From positions 1-64,000 of the forward strand of contig BBZN01000023.1 in the NCBI GenBank assembly GCA_001304855.1: a stretch of DNA of 64,000 bases, read 5' to 3'. The position numbers and the translations under genes were made by a program. Of the stretch, positions 10,336-20,627 are shown piece after piece. Each line of letters begins with the position of its first letter. The first letter of the stretch is position 1. Under the pieces are notes generated by a model that saw only the letters and a program-made list of their open reading frames with translations, did not search any database and had not been told where the DNA came from. This stretch comes from Clostridia bacterium UC5.1-1D2 (lineage in GTDB: Bacteria; Bacillota; Clostridia; Lachnospirales; Lachnospiraceae).

Positions 10336-10821
10336 TTATACGTATTTATCCTGCATCCGGAAGGGGCGGAAAGGAGAGACGCCGCCGGTCTCAGAATTAT
10401 CTGCCGCTGCGGCCGCTTCAGCCCTGGCCAGGAAAATCTGAAGCTCATGTATACGGCTTCCGATTATACGGTTTGCCGCCTCATGGGCCCGTCTGAGTCT
10501 GCCGATCTCCCAGTCCAGAGAGAAGAAGAGCGGTTCCATGAGAACCTTCTCAGCCTCAGGCGCCTGGGAAAGGATTTGGCGGAAGGTGAGAGAGTCCCAC
10601 CCTAACTGCCCTATTAACTCTGTGCGGCGCTGTTCCAGGCCTTTCAGCTTCATAAGAAGGGCCTGTTCCTGGCGGATACAGCCATCCAGCGCTTCATGCC
10701 GCCTCTCGGAAGCTGCTGAGGCTTTTTCCTCTTCCTGCTGCGCAAGCTCACAGACTACTTCCGTAAGCTCTGTCATGACGGCAGCAAATTCATCGAGTGT
10801 ACTCTGTCTTTCCTGACTCAT
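10336..10821 (-). CDS. flgN: flagellar export chaperone FlgN
   Basis: A 161-residue helical protein whose N-terminal two thirds are continuous coiled coil (ELTEVVCELAQQEEEKASAASE, KLKGLEQRRTELIGQLG). FlgN binds FlgK and FlgL before export. The position between flgM and flgK is the standard one. No frameshift. The C-terminus is Ala-rich (RAEAAAAADNSETGG). Similarity to FlgN is in length and helix pattern, supported by context. Confidence 0.87.
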   Translation of the reverse strand: MSQERQSTLDEFAAVMTELTEVVCELAQQEEEKASAASERRHEALDGCIRQEQALLMKLKGLEQRRTELIGQLGWDSLTFRQILSQAPEAEKVLMEPLFFSLDWEIGRLRRAHEAANRIIGSRIHELQIFLARAEAAAAADNSETGGVSPFRPFRMQDKYV

Positions 10822-10855
10822 TCGGTCAAAAACTCCCTTCTGTAAGATTCACCGG

Positions 10856-11158
10856 CTAATTCAGGCCCAAAAGACGCCGGGCTATCAGTTCTGAGCTGGG
10901 CTGGTAGGCGCCTGCGGCAACCATCTGCCGAAGCTGTTCCACCTGTTTGGAACCAGCCCCGGGACTGAGCTGCACAGCGGCCTTCCTGGCCAGAATGCGG
11001 GCAAAGTCCTGATCTTCCCTTCCATAGCGGGTTCCGTGTATGGTGACGGTATCATAGTCTCCCTCTGCCTTGGCTGAGGGCTGACCGGGCCTGTATGGGG
11101 AGACGTTTTGTATGCGGCGGTCCATGGAGGCCGCCTGAATGCTAGTGTCCATATTCAT
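10856..11158 (-). CDS. flgM: anti-sigma-D factor FlgM
   Basis: About 100 residues. FlgM binds the flagellar sigma factor until the hook is finished, then is exported. The C-terminal helices RQMVAAGAYQPSSELIARRLL match the FlgM signature (V..G.Y.v....A..il). The ATG at 11158 is preceded by AGGGGGAAAG; longer in-frame starts lack a good ribosome-binding site. First gene of the minus-strand flgM-csrA operon, with a sigma-D-type promoter at 11229-11255. Confidence 0.9.
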   Translation of the reverse strand: MNMDTSIQAASMDRRIQNVSPYRPGQPSAKAEGDYDTVTIHGTRYGREDQDFARILARKAAVQLSPGAGSKQVEQLRQMVAAGAYQPSSELIARRLLGLN

Positions 11159-11228
11159 GAAGTCTTTCCCCCTTAACAATACTGGATTGCGGACCAGCAT
11201 TAAGTGTCATTATTATGCTACACCATAA

Positions 11229-11255
11229 ATATCGGCAATAACTTTCAGAAGATAA
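11229..11255 (-). promoter_or_regulatory. sigma-D (FliA-type) promoter of the flgM operon
   Basis: On the minus strand: TTAT, 15 bases, GCCGATAT. It lies about 70 bases before flgM and shares its exact spacing with the promoters at 18455, 19415 and 29307. Confidence 0.75.
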
Positions 11256-11291
11256 GCATAAATTCATTTTTAGGTTTTTTTTAAGGAACAC

Positions 11292-11318
11292 TAATATAAA
11301 TTGAAAATGCGCCGATAT
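11292..11318 (+). promoter_or_regulatory. sigma-D-type promoter of the ylqG-like gene
   Basis: TAAT, 15 bases, GCCGATAT, about 95 bases before the start at 11411. Divergent from the flgM promoter. Confidence 0.65.
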
Positions 11319-11410
11319 ATAAACAGATTATGGAATCGGTTCAGGTCAGACCCATCTGCGGTATTGGGAATATCCGAAAACTACAGTGAATGATTACTTA
11401 TGGAGGAAGT

Positions 11411-12844
11411 ATGGCGAATATATTACAGGTTACCCCTCCGGGATTGAATACGGACAACCGGACGTTGTCGACAGGACAGGAAGCAAAGCATGCTGCAGAC
11501 AGCCAGCTTATCCAGAATCCGGTAGATTTGTCCAGAGTTACCCGGGCAGACGGAAGGGAAGACGGGAAAACAGAAGATGCCGCCAGCGAGGGCAGCTATA
11601 ATATAATTGATTACGGCAGCAATTACGGAGCGTTTGTCAAAAGCCTCAGTGAGAACCAGGAGCTGTCGGCTCTGCTGGAACGGCTGTTATTTACGGATCT
11701 GGCAGGTGCGGGCAAGCTGGGGCAGGCGGAGATAGGGGCGCTCCTGGATCAGCTGGCAGCCGCAATCACTATGGACTCGCCGGAAGGGCTCCTGGAGTTT
11801 ATTACGGGGCAGGCAAAATCCCAAACGCGGTTTGGCAGCGCCTTTTTTGACGGGCTTAGAATGTTGTTGGCCGAGGGGAATTCCGGCTATTTAAAAGACA
11901 CTGCCCTGGAGTTTTTAAAGGCCTATAACAGTTATTCATCGGGCGCCCATTTTCTGGAACAGATCCGGGCGCTGGGAGAAGATATCAGCCAGTTAATGCT
12001 GCGCCAGTACAAGGGCGAATTTAAAGAATTGCTGCAGCAGATGAACTGGAATGCGGCCGAGGGGGACACGGCTGCCAATGGAGCCCTTCTGAACAGCCGG
12101 CTGATTCCCTTTCTTTCCTCTTATATAGCCAGAACTCATGACTACGGCGGAGTGCGGGACGCGGCTATGCTGCTGATTATGAATGCGGTGCGCTATGAAG
12201 GCGGGAGCGAAGAACGGCTCACCCGTCTTTTTGGGAGATGGCCGCAGACGGAAGCTTTTCAAGAATTTTCAAGGGAGATCCGGAAGAACTCCTGGCGCAG
12301 CTGCTCCGGGAAGGGACCAGGGCCTATCAGAGCAGCCGGGGAGGTTTTGCCGGCGAGCTGTCCGCCCTCCTGGAAAAGGGAGCCGGAGGACAGGCGGGGC
12401 TGGAGAACATTCAGCATTTTTATACGGCTATAAACGGCCTTCTGGTGAATGAGAGCGTGTTCATGCCTTTGCTGCATCTGATTATTCCATTCCGCTATGA
12501 AGGGGAAAACGTGGTGTCTGAGATGTGGGTGGACCCCGACGGAAAGCGGGAGAACAGTGAGGAAGGCAGAAGAATCAAAATGTTCCTGAAGTTCGACATC
12601 AAAAGTCTGGGAAAGTTTGAAATGATAATGACCATTGTGAACGGCGAGGCGGATGTAAGCCTCTATGTACCAGGGGCTTGCAGGGAAGGGCAGGCAGATC
12701 GAGTCGGAAGTGGGAGGAATCCTGAAGAAAAACGGAATCAGCTTCCAGCATCTTTTAATTGGACGCTGTGTGAGAGACAGCAGGGTGGAGGAAGTATTTC
12801 CGGAAATCCGTGAAAAGGAGAGAGGGATCAATGTCAGAATTTGA
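11411..12844 (+). CDS. YlqG/FliK-C-terminal-like protein (frameshifts)
   Basis: About 478 residues. Start at 11411 has GGAGGAAGT directly before it. The first 330 residues are helical with no motif I can name. The C-terminal part (PLLHLIIPFRYEGENVVSEMWVDPD, then FLKFDIKSLGKFEMIMTI) resembles the C-terminal domain of FliK-type hook-length proteins and of Bacillus YlqG, which also sits directly before YlqH. Missing bases near 12236 and 12672 break the frame; corrected, it ends GINVRI at 12844, overlapping the next gene by 14 bases. Probably a flagellar export accessory. Confidence 0.7.
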
Positions 12845-13166
12845 TGATTTGATGAAGCAGAAGGCGGTGGCTCTCAAATATGATCCCAAGAGGAACGGAG
12901 CTCCCGTGATCGTAGCTTCCGGCATGGGGTACATGGCGGAACGGATCACAGAGGCGGCTGCCAGGTCGGGGGTTCCCGTGTATGAAGACGATTCTCTGGC
13001 CACTCTGCTGACCCAGCTTAAACTGGGAGCCCAGGTTCCGGAGGGGCTTTATCAGGCAATTGTAGATATCTATATCTACTTTTTGGGATATGTGCCGGGC
13101 AGGGAAGAAGTGCAGGAGAGCGAAGAAGCGCTGCCGAAAGAGGAAAGCGGAGAGACGCCCCTGTGA
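12831..13166 (+). CDS. FlhB C-terminal-domain-like protein (YlqH/FhlB)
   Basis: A 111-residue protein resembling only the cytoplasmic switch domain of FlhB: ALKYDPKRNGAPVIVASGMG, then ITEAAARSGVPVYEDDSLATLL and EGLYQAIVDIYIYFLGYV. The FlhB autocleavage motif NPTH is replaced by NGAP, so it should not self-cleave. Such stand-alone proteins (Bacillus YlqH) can partly substitute for the FlhB domain in export. Overlaps the ylqG-like gene; GGAGAGAGG precedes the ATG. Confidence 0.88.
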   Translation: MSEFDDLMKQKAVALKYDPKRNGAPVIVASGMGYMAERITEAAARSGVPVYEDDSLATLLTQLKLGAQVPEGLYQAIVDIYIYFLGYVPGREEVQESEEALPKEESGETPL

Positions 13167-13215
13167 GAGACATTTGAAGAGACGCTTAAGGGAGAAAGAC
13201 TCAGGAGGATAAGGA

Positions 13216-14596
13216 ATGGGTATAAGAACCAGGTGCATAGCCGCCGCATTTATCACAGGGCTGGGGGTTTTGTGCATGCCCGTCACCGGACTGGCTGCCA
13301 CCAAACCTATAAACACGGTTAATATAAAGATTACTTCCGATCTCCAGCCGGCAGCCGTCTGCCCGCTATTGACATAGGAAGCGGGTCGGCGCCTGACGGG
13401 GGGATTCTGGTTAACAAGGGAAGCTCCCGCTACACTGTGACGGAGGCCGAATGGCTGGATAAAAGTTCCTCCTATGTAGTGGAAGCTGCCTCTGAGCCCC
13501 AGATGAAGGTGAAGCTGGAACCGGAGGATGTGAGCGAGAATTATTTCCTGGCCAGCTACAGGGAATCGAATGTGAAAATCAGCGGCGGAACCTTTGTATC
13601 CGCCAGGCGGGACGGCGACGCCCTCTTAGTTACGCTGAGAGTGCGGCCTGTAAAGGGGGACTTTGATCCGCCCAAGGACGCCTACTGGAATGAAAAAATC
13701 TGGGGGAAGCCCGGTGGACCGCACCGGATAACGATTCCGGCTGCTATGAACTGCAGCTTCTGCGGGATGACAAGAATGTGTACAAGGTGAGCCAGACCAC
13801 CTCCCGCACCTATAATTTCTATCCCTATATGACGGAGAAGGGGGATTATACCTTTAAGGTGCGCACCATACCAAAGACTGACGCCCAGAAGAAATACGGA
13901 GGCAAGAGCGACTATGTGGAATCGGGCGAGCTGCAGATTACCGACCGCTATGTTTCCGACGGAAAAGGACAGCAGAAAAACGGCTCCACAACAGTCAGCG
14001 GAACAAAGGACCCGGTTGGGTGGTTTAAAGAGGATGCCGTCTGGCATTACCGTTATCCGGACGGGAGTATCTGCCGCAGCAAATGGGCGGAGATAGACGG
14101 CCTCTGGTACTATTTTGACGGTGACGGCAGCATGATGACGGGATGGCAGAATATAGGCGGCTATGAGTATTATCTCCACAACAACGGACAGATGGCCGTG
14201 GGGTGGACGAAGATCGACGATAAGTGGTACTTTATGCGCACTGAGACCGAGGACGGCCGGTATCCGGCCGGTTCCAGGGTGGAAGGCGGCTGGAGGGTCA
14301 TAGGGCCCTACTATTATTTCTTTAATGAGGACGGCAGCCTCTATACAGGCTGGCTCCAGTACGGAGGAAAGTGGTATTATCTGAATACGGTGGATAACAG
14401 CCTCCAGGGGGCCATGTTTACAGGTTGGATTAAGCGGGACGGCAAAACATATTTACAGATTCCAATGGGGAGATGATGGAGGCTGGTGTGAGATAGACGG
14501 CAGCTGGCGCTATTTTTATCCCGGCTCCGGGAGATGGCTTTCAGCGTCTGGGTAGACGGCCTTTACCTGGATGCAGACGGAATTTGGAGAGATTAG
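13216..14596 (+). CDS. secreted cell-wall-binding-repeat protein 1 (frameshifts)
   Basis: About 460 residues. It begins with a Sec signal (GIRTRCIAAAFITGLGVLCM ... GLAA). The N-terminal 250 residues are predicted beta-rich with no named domain (VKLEPEDVSENYFLASYRES). The C-terminal third is a run of aromatic beta-hairpin repeats of the choline/glucan-binding type: WYYFDGDGSMMTGWQNIGGY, YYLHNNGQMAVGWTKI, WYYLNT. Three or so missing bases (13340, 13715-13780, 14455) break it. No catalytic domain is visible. Sits in the flagellar cluster and is followed by a paralogue. Confidence 0.85.
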
Positions 14597-14611
14597 CAGG
14601 AGGAAGCTAAG

Positions 14612-15843
14612 ATGAGGAATAAAGCTGTAACAGGCAGAAAGCTGGCTGCAGCTCTGGCAGTGTTTGCCGCAGCTCTGGCCTTTGGAAACAGATGGGATAA
14701 CAGCGTACAGGCGGCTGAATCCAGTGTCATTGAGAAAGTTACGGTTACCTTTAAAGACAATTTCGGGGAACCTGAAGAGATTCCTGAGCCCGAGATAACT
14801 GTCAGCGGAAGCGGCTGTTCCCTGGGAGATATTCAGTTCCGCACCGATTACGACAAGTGGAAACCGGGCAAAAAGGTACGGGTGGAGATCACGGTAATTG
14901 CCGACGGCGGAAAACTGTTTCCCGCCTCTCTCAATCGTTCCCAGTGCAAAGTCAGCGGAGCGGATTTCGTGTCGGCAAAAGCCCTGGACGATGCCAGCCT
15001 TCAGGTAAAGGCGGATTACAGGCCGATTACGGTCTTGGGAGATACGGAGCGGGCCGGATGGAGCAGCACCTCCAAAAAACGTGCGGTGTGGAAATCGGTG
15101 CCTTATGCTCCGGGCTACACCCTGACCCTCTATGGTGACAACAAGGTGGTCAAACGCCTTAATACAGAGACAAACAGCGCCAATCTGACGGAGTACATGA
15201 AAGATACGGACAAGACTTACTACTACGAGGTAAAAGCGGTTCCCCTCACCTCGGATGAGAAGAAGTACCTGAAGGAGGGATCCTACGTTACCTCCACGGA
15301 CCAGGAATTCGACTGGACCGACACCGAGGAGGGCTCCCGCAGGAACCGGGGGGAGCCGGAGACGGAGGTTCCCTTAAGGGCGGCAGCTATGTGCTTCCTG
15401 ACGGCCGCAAAGAAACAGATGTCTGGAAGAAAATTTCGGGCAGCTGGTACTATTTTGACGGAAACGGAGCGATGGCGACGGGATGGCTGGCAAACGGGGG
15501 GAAATGGTACTACATGAACCAGGACGGAAAAATGGCCACAGGCTGGATTAACCTTAATAATGGTTCCTGGTTTTTGCTGGCCGACAGCGGTGAAATGCTT
15601 ACAGGCTGGCAGCAGCCTCAGCCGGGCAGCTGGTACTATCTCAACCAGAACGGTTATATGGAGCGGAACTGGATCCTGGTAAACGGCAAGTGGTATTATA
15701 TGGGGGACGACGGCAGGATGGCCACAGGCTGGGTAAACGTAAACGGCCTTTGGTATTATCTGTACAGCGACGGCAGCATGGCTGTGAATACAACGGTGGA
15801 GGGCTGGACCATCAATGGAGACGGGGCAGCCCTGCAGCGTTAA
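14612..15843 (+). CDS. secreted cell-wall-binding-repeat protein 2 (frameshift)
   Basis: About 410 residues, paralogue of the preceding gene, 15 bases downstream with AGGAGGAAGC before the ATG. Signal peptide ([15 protein letters not shown] ... VQAAE), a beta-rich N-terminal domain with [16 protein letters not shown], then a fibronectin-like stretch ([19 protein letters not shown]). After a missing base near 15350 come at least six repeats such as [17 protein letters not shown] and [17 protein letters not shown]. No enzyme domain. It probably binds the peptidoglycan or a wall polymer, perhaps where the flagellum crosses the wall. Confidence 0.87.
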
Positions 15844-15863
15844 GGAAAAAAGGAGCAAAAGAC

Positions 15864-16696
15864 ATGGGACTGGTGACAACAGCAAATGGAATCAATGAAT
15901 TGAGTGGAATCAGCGGAATAAACGTGTTGAGCGGAACCGGCGGGACATATAAAAATGCTGCCGCAGGCGGCGATTTTCAGACAGCTCTGTTAAACGCCCG
16001 CCAAAATTTGCCGGTAGACATGGACTCTGTCTTTGAGGAGGCGTCAGCCGCTTACGGCGTGCCTGTGAATCTGATAAAAGCAGTGGCAAAGGCGGAATCA
16101 AATTTTAATCCCAAGGCTGTATCCCATGCAGGGGCTATGGGGGTGATGCAGCTCATGCCCGGAACGGCCAAAAGTCTGGGAGTCAGCGATCCCTTCGACC
16201 CAAGGCAGAATATTATGGGAGGAACCAAGTATCTGCGGGAGAACCTGGAACGGTTTAACGGGGATGTGAGCCTTGCTCTGGCCGCTTACAATGCAGGCCC
16301 CAACAGCGTGGTAAAGTACGGAGGCATTCCTCCCTACAAGGAGACTCAGAACTACGTTAAAAAGGTTACGTCCTACATGGGCGGAGACGCCTTTACGCAG
16401 GCCGCACAGTTTACAGCGGCGGTTCAGGCTACGGCAGCGGGCTGACTTACGCAGGGGGTTCCTCCTACGGCAGAAGCCTCTCGCCGGGCTTATATGGAAG
16501 CGGCAGTTTGTATGGCAGCAGCTCCTATGGAGCCTCTTTTGACCCTCTGTCCATGATGGCTATGGGCAGTATTTCAGTGGATTCAGACAAAAATACTGTG
16601 ACAATGGATAAGGATAGCTACGTGGCTCTTGTGCAGATTCTGCGGCTGCAGATGATGATGGATGCAAGCCGGGAAGTGGGCACCATTACTGTTTAG
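15864..16696 (+). CDS. SLT-type lytic transglycosylase (frameshift)
   Basis: About 277 residues. The core from residue 50 is a goose-lysozyme/SLT fold: [20 protein letters not shown] (catalytic Glu in the AESNF motif), [18 protein letters not shown], then [18 protein letters not shown] and [10 protein letters not shown]. It has no signal peptide; flagellar muramidases of this kind can be exported by the flagellar apparatus. A missing base near 16425 interrupts a Gly/Ser/Tyr-rich linker; the corrected tail ([20 protein letters not shown]) ends at 16696. It cuts peptidoglycan glycan chains, likely to let the rod through. Confidence 0.93.
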
Positions 16697-16725
16697 TAAA
16701 TAGACTGGAAAAGCTGAGGTATACC

Positions 16726-17397
16726 ATGATAGTAAATGACAGAAAAATGTATTTGGTCCTGAGAGACTGCGAACGGTGCCGGGTGTACGGGACCGACAAA
16801 AGTCCTTTGGCCGATGCCAGAGTTCAAAGCGTGGGTACGGATGTGTGGCTGTATTTTAAGACCTACCACCTTAAGGACGCCAGAGTCAGGACCCAGGTGG
16901 ATTTTTACGACAGCCAGTCAGGGCTGGTCAGCTGCCTGTGCGAGCTTATAATCCGCAGAAATCCCGCATTTCCCCAGATGTCCGAGGTGTGGATGGCGGA
17001 CTGCCGGATTATCCGGGTCCTGAAGATGGTTCAGAGACAGAAGGATTTGAGAGTCAGGACTCATGTTGAGTCTGAATTTGTCACAGCGGAGGGGCAGCTC
17101 TTTTTCGGAACGGTTCACAATCTCAGCGCAGGAGGATTGTTCCTGCGCACTGTCCAGCGTCTTAAAAAGAAGCAGGAGATTACATTCCGCTGGCGCCAGG
17201 GCGCAGTGGAGCGGGATATCGCCTGTGTGGTAACCAGAGAGGAGGGGCCCGCAAAAGGGCGGTATGGTTATGGATGCCAGTTTGTGAGGCTCACACGAGG
17301 GGCGGAAGAAGATATCCGGCGCTATGTGTATACCAGGCAGAGGGAAAGAGAAAGGAAACGCAATGAAGCTAAATCTGGTCATGATAGTCAAAAATGA
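16726..17397 (+). CDS. PilZ-domain protein (cyclic di-GMP receptor, YcgR-like)
   Basis: A 223-residue protein with an N-terminal YcgR-like beta domain and a C-terminal PilZ domain. The c-di-GMP-binding residues are visible: RQKDLRVR (RxxxR) near residue 106 and NLSAGG (D/NxSxxG) near residue 136. YcgR-type proteins slow the motor when c-di-GMP is high. The gene's last 35 bases overlap the following glycosyltransferase, so the two are co-translated. No frameshift. Location between cell-wall and flagellin-modification genes fits motility control. Confidence 0.9.
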   Translation: MIVNDRKMYLVLRDCERCRVYGTDKSPLADARVQSVGTDVWLYFKTYHLKDARVRTQVDFYDSQSGLVSCLCELIIRRNPAFPQMSEVWMADCRIIRVLKMVQRQKDLRVRTHVESEFVTAEGQLFFGTVHNLSAGGLFLRTVQRLKKKQEITFRWRQGAVERDIACVVTREEGPAKGRYGYGCQFVRLTRGAEEDIRRYVYTRQRERERKRNEAKSGHDSQK

Positions 17398-18433
17398 GGA
17401 ATGGTCGCTGGGACGCTGTCTGCAGTCGGCAAAACCGCTGGTGGACGATATTATCATTGCCGATACCGGTTCCACCGACAGGACCAGAGAAATAGCGATG
17501 TCTATGGGGGCGAAGGTGTGGGATTTCCCCTGGGTCAACGATTTTTCCGCTGCCCGGAATTTTGCGCTGGACCATTCGGAGAGTGACTGGAATCTGGTCC
17601 TGGACGGCGACGAATACCTGCGCCCATGCAGCCGGGCTGATTTGGAAAATATTATAAATCAACATAAAGGCAGGTGGCTTGGGGCCATTGTCCGGTATGA
17701 CGCCTTTGTGGAGGGGGAAGGAATTGGCTGCAGCACGTCCCTGCTGCCCCGCCTTCTGCCAAAGGGCGTGGGCTACGCAGGCATTATACATGAGCAGCCC
17801 GATTGTGATCTGCCTGTATTCCGGTTCCTCTGGAGGCGGATCATGACGGCTATTTAAACGGAGGAAAGGGGGAGAGAAATCTCCCTTATCTTATAAAGGC
17901 CGCAGAGGAGAATCCGCAGGACGGGTATTATCAGTTTCAACTGGCCTCCACTTTGCGGAATCTGGGACGGCTTGAGGAGAGTCTCAGCTTTCAGGGCTTT
18001 TTACCGTTATGGGGACAGAAAAGGCGCTTACTGGGCGGGGGGAGTGGTGCTGTACCTCTACACACTGCTGGATTGGGCGGCAGCGGGAACTCCTGGAAGC
18101 GAAAAAGGTGGTGGAGGCTGAAAGAGGCTCCCTTGAAAGGCTGGCGGATTTCTCCTTTGTATGCGGCCTCTTTTTTATGAAGCTGGTTTTGTCTGATCCG
18201 AAGCAGTACATTGAATACCTGCCGGAGATTGAGGGAAGTTATTTAAGGTGCCTGACCATAGGGGAACGGCTCAGGACGGGGGTGTGGTAGGCACCGGCTC
18301 CTTTAAAGCCGCCTATAATCTGGGACTTTGGTATGAGGTATCGGGACAGAGAGAGAAGGCCCTTCAATACTACGGAATGGCCGCGGATCTGGGGTTTGCT
18401 CCCGCAGGGGAGCGGCTGTTTTTGATAAAGTGA
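17363..18433 (+). CDS. GT2 glycosyltransferase with C-terminal TPR-like helices (frameshifts)
   Basis: About 357 residues. GT-A fold at the N-terminus: LNLVMIVKNEEWSLGRCL, IIIADTGSTDRTREIA, and DGDEYL as the metal-binding DxD. The C-terminal half is helical repeats (AAYNLGLWYEVSGQREKALQ). Frames shift near 17825, 17995 and 18265. Start at 17363 lies inside the PilZ gene. First of three related enzymes around the flagellin genes; the context argues for O-glycosylation of flagellin, though the sugar and acceptor are unknown. Confidence 0.88.
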
Positions 18434-18454
18434 TAAAAAATATAGAAACAGCTC

Positions 18455-18481
18455 TTATTATACAGATAATTTTGCCGATAG
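18455..18481 (+). promoter_or_regulatory. sigma-D-type promoter of flagellin 1
   Basis: TTAT, 15 bases, GCCGATAG, 54 bases before the start of the first flagellin gene. Confidence 0.78.
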
Positions 18482-18534
18482 TATTAACAGTAGGCAACAA
18501 ATAAGGAGAGGGACGGAAGGAGATGAAGTGACGG

Positions 18535-19381
18535 ATGCTTGTACGGCACAATATAGGCGGAATGAATGCCAACAGAAACAGGGGAATTACAAACGATAAT
18601 CTGAACCGATCTCTGGAGAAGCTGTCCACCGGATATAGAATTAACCGGGCAGGCGATGACGCGGCCGGCCTGGCAATTTCGGAAACCATGCGCAGCCAGA
18701 TCAACGGACTGGATCAGGCCATGCATAATGTAAACGACGGCATAGGGATGTCGCAGACAGGAGACGGAGCCTGGCGGAAGTTCATGCCATGCTTCACAGG
18801 CTTGAGACGCTGGCTGTCCAGGCTGCCAACGGCACCTACTCCACTTTAGCCAGGGAGAATATCGAGGCTGAGCGGGCGCAGCTGCTGGACGAGATTGACC
18901 GCATAGGACAGGCTACTGATTTTAACAGCATTTCCATGTTTGACAGTGAGGATCCGCCGGTTCCCATTATGCCGCCTCAGATCAAGGATGATATTACGCT
19001 GCAGATTGGCCATTCCGTTGACGAGACGCTGGATATGCGGCGTTATTATGTCAGCAGCAAGGCGCTGCTGCTGGACAGGACGGATTTTACAACTGTAGAT
19101 AAGGCCAATGCGTCCACAGACATAATCCGGGATGCGGTTCAGGCCATATCCCAGATTCGTTCCAGCTTTGGTTCGGTCCAGAGCCATCTGGAGCATACCC
19201 ATAATAATCTGAGTGTTACGGAGGAGAACATGACCGCCGCAGAGAGCAAGATCCGGGATACGGATATGGCGGACGAGTTTACTACTTACACCAAGGAGAA
19301 CATTATGTTCCAGCGGGCGCGTCCATGTCCGCCCAGGCCAACGCAGTACCTCAGAGAATTCTGGATCTGCTTCAGAATTAG
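18535..19381 (+). CDS. flagellin 1 (frameshifts)
   Basis: About 282 residues. D0/D1 N-terminal helices [20 protein letters not shown] and [20 protein letters not shown], then [19 protein letters not shown]. The C-terminal helices [20 protein letters not shown] and [19 protein letters not shown] end with the LLQN required by FliS and export. The central variable region is short, with [14 protein letters not shown]. Missing bases near 18770 and 19315 break the frame. More divergent than flagellin 2 (its N-terminus reads [14 protein letters not shown]). It may be a minor filament subunit. Confidence 0.92.
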
Positions 19382-19414
19382 AGTAAAAATATGGACAAAT
19401 ATAAAAATAAAGCC

Positions 19415-19441
19415 TTATGTTAAAAAGAAAAATGCCGATAA
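19415..19441 (+). promoter_or_regulatory. sigma-D-type promoter of flagellin 2
   Basis: TTAT, 15 bases, GCCGATAA, about 134 bases upstream of the second flagellin start. The long leader is where CsrA would be expected to bind. Confidence 0.78.
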
Positions 19442-19574
19442 AAATATAATGTGAGGCAGTTTGCTTTATATAAATAACAAGCGCTTTACAGATTTCCGGC
19501 GAAGGGCCCTCGCCGGGAATACCGGGGACAGGGGAGGTTTCCGGGACAGCAATCATGGATGAGGAGGAAACATT

Positions 19575-20415
19575 ATGATTATACAGCATAATATTGCAGC
19601 GATCAATCTTACAGAAACTTAGGAATCAACCAGAGCGGTTTGAACAGCAACCTGGAGAAACTGTCATCCGGTTACAAGATCAACCGTGCAGGCGACGACG
19701 CGGCAGGTCTGGCTATTTCCGAGAGCATGAGATCCCAGATCAACGGCCTGAATCAGGCTTCCAGCAACGCCGAGGACGCAATCGGACTGATAAAGACGGC
19801 AGAGGGCGCTTTGACAGAGGTGCACTCCATGCTTCAGCGTATGACCACCCTGACCACTCAGGCTGCTAACGGTACTTACAACAGCGTTGCAAGAGCCAAT
19901 ATCCAGAGCGAGATTAACGAGCTGATTAAAGAGATCGACCGTATCGCAGAGAACACCGACTTTAACGGCATCAAGCTATCGGCGATACTGCGAAATCCGG
20001 CGGCAGCATGACCTTCCAGATTGGACCGAGCAGCTCCGAGACGATCAACGTTACTCTGGAGGATATGAGAACCGGTGCGATGAACGGCGTGAAGACTATC
20101 AATGTCAGCAATGCTAATAATCAGGCTGCTATTACAGCCGCAAATGCAGCTATCGATACAGTTAAGGACGCGATCAACCAGGTATCTAAGTTCCGCGCTA
20201 AGCTCGGTGCCGCTCAGAACAGGCTTGAGCATACGGTTAACAACCTGGATGTTACTTCCGAGAACATCACAGCTGCTGAGAGCCGTATCCGCGATACCGA
20301 CATGGCAGATGAGATCACAGCCTTCACGAAGAACAACATTCTTCTCCAGGCTTCCCAGTCCATGTTGGCGCAGTCCAATGCCGCGCCTCAGGGTGTCTTA
20401 AGTCTGCTGCAGTAA
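19575..20415 (+). CDS. fliC: flagellin 2, probable major filament subunit (frameshifts)
   Basis: About 280 residues. GAGGAGGAAA precedes the ATG. The N-terminus IIQHNIAAIN, then [20 protein letters not shown] and the D1 helix MLQRMTTLTTQAANGTYNS (the TLR5-contact region type) are canonical. The C-terminus has [40 protein letters not shown] and ends GVLSLLQ. The middle domain is minimal (MTFQIGPSSSETINVTLED). Missing bases near 19612 and 19985 account for the breaks. It has the stronger ribosome-binding site and its own terminator, which fits the abundant subunit. Confidence 0.95.
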
Positions 20416-20428
20416 GTGCAGATTTTCA

Positions 20429-20451
20429 TGCAGCCCGGTTAACGGGCTGCA
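20429..20451 (+). repeat. perfect GC-rich hairpin after flagellin 2
   Basis: TGCAGCCCG, GTTAA, CGGGCTGCA begins 14 bases after the stop. There is no T-run, so it may protect the mRNA 3-prime end instead of terminating. Confidence 0.6.
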
Positions 20452-20471
20452 TAAACAGAGAGTTGGATGTA

Positions 20472-20516
20472 ATAAAAAGTCATTTCATAAGCCAAGGCTT
20501 GGAAATGACTTTTTAT
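20472..20516 (+). terminator. intrinsic terminator of flagellin 2
   Basis: A 15-base perfect stem (ATAAAAAGTCATTTC with GAAATGACTTTTTAT) with a second inner stem AAGCC/GGCTT; the right arm ends in TTTTTAT. Confidence 0.88.
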
Positions 20517-20564
20517 CATATCAGCGGAAGGGTAAAAGCCTGATAAAAGACGGCAGGCCCATGT

Positions 20565-20588
20565 CATGAGCCTCAGGCAAGGCTCATG
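20565..20588 (+). repeat. hairpin upstream of the second glycosyltransferase
   Basis: CATGAGCC, 8-base loop, GGCTCATG, 40 bases before the TTG start at 20628. It does not match a riboswitch I know; its role is unclear. Confidence 0.4.
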
Positions 20589-20627
20589 GATGTGGAGCTG
20601 AGGGCAGGAATACGGGAGGATGAAAGA

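Noticed and set aside
12259-12831. A 190-codon minus-strand frame
   Set aside because: Antisense to the ylqG-like gene and without start signals.
20565-20588. Cyclic di-GMP or other riboswitch before the glycosyltransferase
   Set aside because: Only one short hairpin; the conserved GCAAAGCC-type core of the c-di-GMP class is absent.
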